Assembly (NCBI RefSeq): GCF_014333585.1
Contig: NZ_JACSCW010000004.1
Location: 1 to 64,000, forward strand
Length of the DNA stretch: 64,000 nt
Direction of reading: 5' to 3'
From: Hymenobacter sp. BT188
Lineage (GTDB): Bacteria > Bacteroidota > Bacteroidia > Cytophagales > Hymenobacteraceae
Within the stretch, counting starts at the first letter, position 1; each line of letters begins with the position of its first letter. This document shows, piece by piece, positions 58,940 through 64,000 of the stretch. Both the position numbers and the translations under genes were made by a program. The notes beneath the pieces are model-generated. The model saw only the letters and a program-made list of their open reading frames with translations. It did not search any database and had not been told where the DNA came from.

Positions 58940-60133
58940 ATGCAACAGGTTTCTACAGAAATTTCGGCGCCTGTGGCTACTCGCGCTACCGTAGCGCGGG
59001 TGCAGGCCATTGACATCGTGCGGGGCTTGGTGATGGTGATCATGGCCCTCGATCATGTACGCGACTTTTGGAGCCCCACCACCTTTCGGCCTGAGGATCT
59101 GGCGCAGACGTCGGTCTTGCTGTTTTTCACGCGCTGGATAACCCATTTCTGTGCGCCTACTTTCGTGTTTCTGTCGGGTACGAGCATCTATTTGTATCAG
59201 CAAAAACAGCCCAGGAAGGGGCCAGTAAGCTGGTTTCTGCTCACGCGCGGCCTATGGCTGGTAGCGCTGGAATTGCTGGTTATCAGCTTTATGCTGTTGT
59301 GGGGCTACTCAATGATTTTGCTGCAAGTAATTTGGGTAATCGGTTGGGCAATGGTGCTGCTGGCCGGCCTGATCTGGCTGCCCCGCTGGTTGTTGGCGCT
59401 GTTGGCTTTCGTCATCATTGCCGGGCACAATGCATTGCCCACTATTCAGCCCGTCACCGCCGCCAACGTGGGCTTGGCGCTGCTGCACAACGGCCCATTC
59501 CTGTTCGATCCTGCACACCTGCCGCCTTTTCTGGTGGCGTATTCCATCGGGCCGTGGCTGGGCGTAATGCTCGCTGGCTATCTGATTGGGCCATGGTTTG
59601 AGCTGCCGCTCCCCCAGCGTACGCGGATGTTGCGTTTGGCCGGAGTAGCCCTGCTCTTGATGTTTGTTGCTCTGCGCGCCACCAACTGGTACGGCGACCC
59701 ACTTCCCTGGAGCACCCAAGAGCGAGGCTTGGCTTACAGCGTGTTATCGTTCCTGAATGTCACGAAGTACCCGTCTTCTCTACTGTTTCTGTGCCTTACG
59801 CTGGGGGTTGCGCTGCTCTTGCTCTCCAGCGTCGAAGGGGCCACGAACCGACTGAGCCAGTGGCTGCGCACCTTCGGGCAGGTACCATTTTTCTATTACA
59901 TCCTGCACCTGTTCCTCATCAGCTTCGGTGCGCTGATCTGGACGACGGTGGCTTTCGGTAAGCCCATTAATCTGTCGTTCAATCCGCCCACGGCGTGGCC
60001 CGCTGCCTACCAGCCCAGCTTGTTGCGAGCCTACGTGGTGTGGGCGGTAGTAGTGTTGCTACTGTATATGCCGTGCCGCTGGTATCAGGACTTTAAACGG
60101 CGACATTCGTACTGGTGGCTGTCGTATGTGTAG
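58940..60133 (+). CDS. DUF1624 membrane acyltransferase-like protein
   Basis: 397 residues with about ten hydrophobic helices. The N-terminal motif RVQAIDIVRGLVMVIMALDHVRDF is the hallmark of DUF1624/heparan-alpha-glucosaminide N-acetyltransferase-like proteins, with the DHVRDF histidine as the likely catalytic residue. These proteins are thought to transfer acetyl groups across the membrane to sugars. The acceptor is unknown. The 3' end overlaps the convergent GNAT gene by 41 bp. Confidence 0.83.
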   Translation: MQQVSTEISAPVATRATVARVQAIDIVRGLVMVIMALDHVRDFWSPTTFRPEDLAQTSVLLFFTRWITHFCAPTFVFLSGTSIYLYQQKQPRKGPVSWFLLTRGLWLVALELLVISFMLLWGYSMILLQVIWVIGWAMVLLAGLIWLPRWLLALLAFVIIAGHNALPTIQPVTAANVGLALLHNGPFLFDPAHLPPFLVAYSIGPWLGVMLAGYLIGPWFELPLPQRTRMLRLAGVALLLMFVALRATNWYGDPLPWSTQERGLAYSVLSFLNVTKYPSSLLFLCLTLGVALLLLSSVEGATNRLSQWLRTFGQVPFFYYILHLFLISFGALIWTTVAFGKPINLSFNPPTAWPAAYQPSLLRAYVVWAVVVLLLYMPCRWYQDFKRRHSYWWLSYV

Positions 60134-60686
60134 CGGTTAGTGATTCAGCGGGGGCATTGGCCAGCCGCCACTCGTCTTCTAGTATGGCCATTTCCACTAA
60201 TGACCAGTAGCCATCCTTGTAGCGTACCACGTCGCGCATAATGCCTTCAGTTTTCATGCCCGCTTTCTTGTAGCAGCCAATAGCCGCTTGATTGAAATCG
60301 TACACACCCAGGCTGATACGGTGCAGGCCCAACTCCTCGAAGCCGATGCGCAATACGGCCTTAATCATGCCCTGGCAGTAGCCACGGCCGCGGACAGCAG
60401 TATTGCCAATCAGCACGCGCGTAATGCGGGCCGCTTTATTGGTCTCGCTGAAGCTGCCCAAGGAAATATGCCCCACGGTTTCGCCGGTTTCGGTGTCGAT
60501 GGCCTTGTATATAAAGGCATCCGGGTCAGTCAGGTCGTTCGCGCCTTCGATGTACCAGGTGAGACTCGCCTCGGTGAGGGGGAATGAAAACAAAGAGCCG
60601 CTCCATTCTTTCATAAGCTGCTCATTATCAATCCACTGAATAAGTTGTTTGAAATCGGCGGGGGTAAAATATTCAAGCTGAATCAT
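60093..60686 (-). CDS. GNAT-family acetyltransferase (RimJ/RimL-like)
   Basis: 197 residues of the RimJ/RimL type: IQLEYFTPADFKQLIQW at the N-terminus, ITRVLIGNTAVRGRGYCQGMIKAVL with the acetyl-CoA loop, and LHRISLGVYDFNQAAIGCYKKAGM. Acceptor unknown. The reading frame runs 41 bp into the end of the convergent DUF1624 gene, so the tail residues after about 180 (threonine-rich) may be non-conserved. Confidence 0.87.
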   Translation of the reverse strand: MIQLEYFTPADFKQLIQWIDNEQLMKEWSGSLFSFPLTEASLTWYIEGANDLTDPDAFIYKAIDTETGETVGHISLGSFSETNKAARITRVLIGNTAVRGRGYCQGMIKAVLRIGFEELGLHRISLGVYDFNQAAIGCYKKAGMKTEGIMRDVVRYKDGYWSLVEMAILEDEWRLANAPAESLTATHTTATSTNVAV

Positions 60687-60903
60687 CAGAAAAATTCCGA
60701 ATAGGTGGGAGGCACAGGTGGGAATTTGGGCACTGCCAACTGCTACGCGCAGGTAGCGTTCACAAAAAGGAAACTAATGTACGGTTCTGCTTGCTTAGCT
60801 TCCTAATCAGAACAGACGAGGGCCCAAAACAGCGCGTCCGGCAGCACTGAAGCTAAGCTATAAGAGATACCAAAACCCGCGCATATTCGTTCGGCGGCTC
60901 ACA

Positions 60904-60941
60904 TAAAAAAGCCCCCCAGCCGAGGCTAGGGGGCTTTTTTA
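60904..60941. terminator. Bidirectional terminator, inverted GGGGGGC pair
   Basis: AAAAAAGCCCCCCAGCC, a 3-nt loop GAG, and GGCTAGGGGGCTTTTTTA. The right arm has five G instead of six. It lies downstream of mqo (minus, ending 60957); the 270-bp gap 60687-60956 contains nothing else that I can support. Confidence 0.9.
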
Positions 60942-60956
60942 TGGCAAATCAACTTA

Positions 60957-62477
60957 TTAACTGCCCAACGGCGCATCCACGCTCAGCTCCAGCACGGCGC
61001 TGGTGTGGGTGCGGGTTTGCTCCACCAGCTCCGGGTTGTCGGCCAGCGGCTGCCCAAACGTGGGAATCATCTCCCGAAACCGTGCTTGCCACTGCGGGGA
61101 AGCCGCCTGCGCGGGGAAACACTTCTGAATCAGGCTGATCATAATGCTGACGGCCGTGGAGGCGCCGGGCGAAGCACCCAGCAAAGCAGCAATAGAACCG
61201 TCGCTGGCGCTGACCATCTCGGTGCCGAACTCGAGTACGCCGCCCAGCTTTTCATCTTTCTTGATGACCTGTACGCGCTGGCCGGCCACTTCCAGCTTCC
61301 AATCTTCGGCGCGAGCGGTAGGCAAATACTCGCGTAGCGCGGCTAGCCGGTCCTGGGGCGACTGCCGCACCTGGTTGATCAGGTAGCGGGTGAGGGGCAG
61401 GTTTTTGGCCCCCGCAATAAGCATGGGCTTCAGGTTGGTGGGCTTAATGGAGCCCGGCAAATCGAGGAAGGAGCCAAACTTCAAAAACTTGGTGCTGAAG
61501 CCGGCGTAAGGGCCAAACAGCAGTTCGCGCCGCCCGTTTATCACGCGCGTATCCAGGTGAGGCACCGACATAGGTGGCGAGCCGACGCTGGCTTTGCCGT
61601 ACACTTTGGCCTGATGCTGTTCAATTACGGCCGGGTTCACACATTTCAGCCACTGCCCGCTTACCGGGAAGCCGCCAAAGCCTTTGCTTTCCGGAATGCC
61701 CGAGGCCAGCAGCAGCGGCAACGAGCCCCCGCCCGCCCCGATAAACACGAACTTGGCACGCAGCTTACGCTTTTCACCGGTAGCGCGGTTCTGGGCCCGC
61801 ACGCGCCACGTGCCGTCATCCTTGCGACGGATCTTATCTACCTCGTGGCCAAAGTGAAACGTGACGCCCGGCTTCTCCTGCAAGAGGTAAAACATGCCGC
61901 GCGTGAGGGAGCCGAAGTTGACGTCGGTGCCCAGATCCATGCGAGTGGCCGCTACTTTTTGGCTGGGGTCGCGGCCTTCCATCACCAGCGGCATCCACTC
62001 GCGGAGCTGGTTTAGGTCTTCGGAGTATTCCATGCCCTGAAACAGCGGCGACTGCACGAGGGCCGCGTGGCGCGTGCGCAGAAAATCGACGTTCTCGTTG
62101 CCCCACACAAAGCTCATGTGCGGGATATGGTTGATGAACCGTTGGATGCCCTCCACGTTATATTGCTCGGCCAGAAAGGCCCAGAATTGCTTCGAAACTT
62201 CAAACGACTCGGCAATGCCGATGGCCTTGCTGATGTCTACGGAGCCATCGGGGCGCTGGGGCGTATAGTTTAGCTCGCAAAAGGCCGAGTGACCAGTGCC
62301 GGCATTATTCCAGGCGTCGGAGCTTTCGGCCGCGGCTACATCGAGGCGCTCTATGACAGTTATTGTGAGATTAGGATCTAACTCCTTGAGCATAATACCC
62401 AGGGTAGCACTCATAATGCCGGCCCCGATCAGCACGACATCGGTGGTGAGGTCGGAGGTAGTGTTTTCTGTATTCAT
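60957..62477 (-). CDS. mqo: Malate:quinone oxidoreductase
   Basis: 506 residues, family length. FAD-dependent, membrane-associated oxidation of malate to oxaloacetate with electrons to menaquinone. Motifs: VVLIGAGIMSATLGIMLKEL (FAD), ESSDAWNNAGTGHSAFCELNYTP, GGGSLPLL, and FGPYAGFSTKFLK. Starts at the ATG at 62477 (MNTENTTSD). A separate unit with a terminator downstream and a family A palindrome upstream. Confidence 0.95.
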   Translation of the reverse strand: MNTENTTSDLTTDVVLIGAGIMSATLGIMLKELDPNLTITVIERLDVAAAESSDAWNNAGTGHSAFCELNYTPQRPDGSVDISKAIGIAESFEVSKQFWAFLAEQYNVEGIQRFINHIPHMSFVWGNENVDFLRTRHAALVQSPLFQGMEYSEDLNQLREWMPLVMEGRDPSQKVAATRMDLGTDVNFGSLTRGMFYLLQEKPGVTFHFGHEVDKIRRKDDGTWRVRAQNRATGEKRKLRAKFVFIGAGGGSLPLLLASGIPESKGFGGFPVSGQWLKCVNPAVIEQHQAKVYGKASVGSPPMSVPHLDTRVINGRRELLFGPYAGFSTKFLKFGSFLDLPGSIKPTNLKPMLIAGAKNLPLTRYLINQVRQSPQDRLAALREYLPTARAEDWKLEVAGQRVQVIKKDEKLGGVLEFGTEMVSASDGSIAALLGASPGASTAVSIMISLIQKCFPAQAASPQWQARFREMIPTFGQPLADNPELVEQTRTHTSAVLELSVDAPLGS

Positions 62478-62590
62478 CGGGATAGATTGATAGTTCTGAC
62501 AGCGTACGAGGGAAGGAAAGAAAAGTAGCAGCGTGCCTACTAACAGAATTTTTTAAGCGCAGCTTAGTGTGTTTATTAGAAGTGCAAAAA

Positions 62591-62692
62591 GGCGGTCATG
62601 CAGAGCGTGAGCGAACTATCTCGCTCACGCATTTAGGTTAGTAATCTCGCTAAACACGCGAGATGCTTCGCTTTCGCTCTGCATGACCGCCT
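62591..62692. repeat. Palindromic repeat family A, copy 6
   Basis: Outer arms GGCGGTCATGCAGAGCG and CGCTCTGCATGACCGCC are exact complements. The inner parts diverge, with GTGAGCGAACTATCTCGC on the left against ATGCTTCGC on the right. The loop holds GGTTAGTAAT and TCTCGCTAAACACGCG as in other copies. Lies between the MscS gene and mqo. Confidence 0.9.
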
Positions 62693-62741
62693 TATTGGAT
62701 TGATTTGAAATTACTCAGATGAATTATGAGAAGACTGGGGG

Positions 62742-63854
62742 CTAAGCAATCTCGCCCGAAACGCCTGAAGAAGCAGACAGCATCCGTTCATCGGTATCTA
62801 CAACGGAGCGGGTTTTGGGTAATGAGCCGGGGTAATTCTGCTGAATAAAGGCTACCAACTTTTCCCGGACATGGCACCGCAAGTCAAACGCGCGACCGGC
62901 GTCGCCGGCGCTGACCAGGGCGCGTAGTTCCATGGTGCGCTCCTTGGAATCGGTGACCTGTAACACGCACACGCGCTTATCCCAAAGCGGATGATCTGTC
63001 ACAATGTTCTTTAACTCAGCGCGTACGGCATCTACGGGAATGCTGTAATCGGTGTAGACGAACACGGTGCCGATAAGCTGCGACGTGTTGCGGGTCCAGT
63101 TCTGGAAGGGCTTCTCGATGAAATAAGTGAGCGGCAGCACCAACCGACGCTCATCCCAGATGCGCACCACTACATAGGTAAACGTGATTTCCTCCACCTT
63201 ACCCCATTCACCTTCCACCACCAGCACGTCGTCGAGGCGAATAGGCTGGGTGAAAGCCAACTGAAAGCCTGCCAGTAGATTGCCAATGGAGCGCTGGGCC
63301 GCAAAGCCCACGATAACGCTGGCAATTCCCGCCGAAGTCAGCAGGCCCGTCCCGATTTTGCGCACCGTGGCAAAGCTCATCAGTACCAGCGCCACGGCCA
63401 CAAATATGATCAGCGACACTACCACCTTGCGCACAAACTGAAGCTGGGTAAACAGCTTGCGTACCCGAAAATTATTCTCCTCATCGAGGCGATAATGGTG
63501 CAGCACCAGGTCCTCAATCACATTCACCGTCTTGACCAAGCCCCAGGCGAAAGTCATAATCAGACTGGTTTCCACTACCCGGCGCAGTACTTCGAAGGGA
63601 CGAGCCGTAAGCGGTACCAACGGCAGCATAAACGAGAGCACCAGCACCGGGAAAAAGAAGGCGCTCGGCTGGTTCAGATGCTTGACAATAGATTGAATGA
63701 GCAGTGGTGAATCGGGCCGCTTAGCGTACCTGCGCAAGGCGCCAAAGAGTAAATACTTCAGAATAAGCCCGCCCGCGAGGCCGCCCGCCAGAATGCCCAG
63801 CGTAGTGAGGATCTCGCGCCATTGGAAGGATATTTCCCAAGACATGTCTTTCAT
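62742..63854 (-). CDS. MscS-family mechanosensitive channel
   Basis: 370 residues from the ATG at 63854 (MKDMSWEISFQWREIL); an upstream frame without homology is rejected. Three to four membrane segments are followed by the pore-lining helix region with GLLTSAGIASVIVGFAAQRSIGNLLAGFQLAFTQPI (MscS TM3 equivalent, with small residues lining the pore) and the beta domain with DVLVVEGEWGKVEEITFTYVVVRI. It would open on hypo-osmotic stress. The tail is short and serine-rich. Confidence 0.9.
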   Translation of the reverse strand: MKDMSWEISFQWREILTTLGILAGGLAGGLILKYLLFGALRRYAKRPDSPLLIQSIVKHLNQPSAFFFPVLVLSFMLPLVPLTARPFEVLRRVVETSLIMTFAWGLVKTVNVIEDLVLHHYRLDEENNFRVRKLFTQLQFVRKVVVSLIIFVAVALVLMSFATVRKIGTGLLTSAGIASVIVGFAAQRSIGNLLAGFQLAFTQPIRLDDVLVVEGEWGKVEEITFTYVVVRIWDERRLVLPLTYFIEKPFQNWTRNTSQLIGTVFVYTDYSIPVDAVRAELKNIVTDHPLWDKRVCVLQVTDSKERTMELRALVSAGDAGRAFDLRCHVREKLVAFIQQNYPGSLPKTRSVVDTDERMLSASSGVSGEIA

Positions 63855-63888
63855 AATCAGAAGGCTAGCGCCAAGTGGCAACCTAGCG

Positions 63889-64000
63889 TTACTGGAATTT
63901 AAAGGTTTGAATAGCCTCCCACGGCCCGCCCCGATACGCCCATAGCTGTAAGCCCGTGCCGGTGGCCTGGAAAGGCACAAAGTCAGCTTTGAGTTGCTCA
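63889..64000 (-). CDS. 3' end of a gene cut by the window edge
   Basis: An open frame on the minus strand runs from the edge to a TAA at 63889-63891. It reads EQLKADFVPFQATGTGLQL and ends in AIQTFKFQ. Hydrophobic-polar alternation and the tryptophans (QLWAYRGGPW) suggest a real, probably secreted beta-rich protein. It ends 34 bp before the MscS ATG. Family not recognised. Confidence 0.55.
   Translation of the reverse strand, partial: EQLKADFVPFQATGTGLQLWAYRGGPWEAIQTFKFQ

Larger units (their letters stand above)
41..60918. repeat. Dispersed GGGGGGC-A/T word (about 45 copies)
   Basis: Core GGGGGGC followed by an A/T tract, preceded mostly by T or C. Plus-strand copies start at 41, 4683, 6029, 12468, 14781, 15349, 17482, 20161, 22560, 23416, 24156, 26212, 26633, 27914, 28838, 30084, 30664, 31888, 32817, 34163, 37039, 38327, 39672, 40358, 42447, 45651, 49119, 49855, 50070, 50492, 52819 and 54386. 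Minus-strand copies start at 13488, 20143, 27897, 38309, 41174, 42275, 43303, 46913, 51360, 55656, 56599, 57088 and 60911. This is a hand count and may miss a few. Copies lie in coding and intergenic DNA and form inverted pairs in terminators. Confidence 0.85.

Noticed and set aside
24353..62692. Repeated palindromes as CRISPR or insertion-sequence ends
   Set aside because: No regular spacing or spacers, no target duplications or transposase seen. They look like isolated REP-type palindromes.
1..64000. tRNA, rRNA, riboswitch or prophage genes
   Set aside because: No cloverleaf or rRNA-like sequence, no integrase or phage structural protein, and no conserved riboswitch core was seen in the intergenic gaps by reading alone.

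Overview
The window most probably comes from the chromosome of a Hymenobacter-like member of the Bacteroidota (Cytophagales). This is an inference from gene content and style: a GH97 alpha-glucosidase, DUF2911, the Bacteroidota form of YebC, type IA topoisomerase with TOPRIM motif GDAGQEGE, -7 elements of the form TAnnTTTG, few Shine-Dalgarno sequences, and a fairly high GC content with AT-richer accessory genes. No rRNA, tRNA, CRISPR, prophage or transposase gene was seen.

Layout. 1-13784 (all minus strand): the polysaccharide assembly part of an exopolysaccharide locus. Read in transcription order it has a Wza-like export lipoprotein, a Wzc-like BY-kinase co-polymerase, a flippase fused to a GT61 glycosyltransferase, two glycosyltransferase-like proteins, a GT4, a Wzy/O-ligase-like membrane protein, and three more glycosyltransferases. 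14100-18823 (plus): an OmpR-type two-component system followed by a SulP anion transporter and a beta-carbonic anhydrase, a probable inorganic-carbon module. Four TTTTAA-type boxes at exact 11-bp spacing lie in front of SulP. 19014-27821: an SDR, a zinc alcohol dehydrogenase, topoisomerase III plus a DUF2905 protein, a DUF2867 epimerase-like protein and an ArnT-like glycosyltransferase. 27946-31825: lysine pathway genes (lysA, aspartate kinase) and a DUF2911 protein. 31976-39747 (minus): alpha-glucan degradation (GH97, GH13), a class II cyclic nucleotide phosphodiesterase, a GNAT and an M28 peptidase. 40031-47485 (minus): a biotin locus with bioB, bioF, bioD, bioA and a ketoacyl synthase, interspersed with hypothetical genes. 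47694-64000: housekeeping and accessory genes including maa, rluF, YebC, a CtlX-like amidinohydrolase, mqo, an MscS-type channel and the 3' end of one more gene cut by the window edge.

Beyond the genes, the window is rich in sequence structure. The word GGGGGGC followed by an A/T tract (often TGGGGGGCTTTTT or TGGGGGGCAAATT) occurs about 45 times, inside coding sequences on both strands and as inverted pairs that build several of the terminators. Most copies lie on the plus strand whatever the gene direction, which is the pattern of an uptake-signal or replication-polarised motif rather than a gene-linked one. Several families of intergenic palindromes are also present. The commonest has the arm GTCATGCAGAGCG...GCGAAGCATCTCGCGTG, and two palindromes have been captured as the C-terminal codons of a gene (bioD and an MBL hydrolase).

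The best candidates for something undescribed are the GGGGGGC-W motif, the tandem 11-bp operator linked to a bicarbonate module, and the flippase-GT61 fusion.
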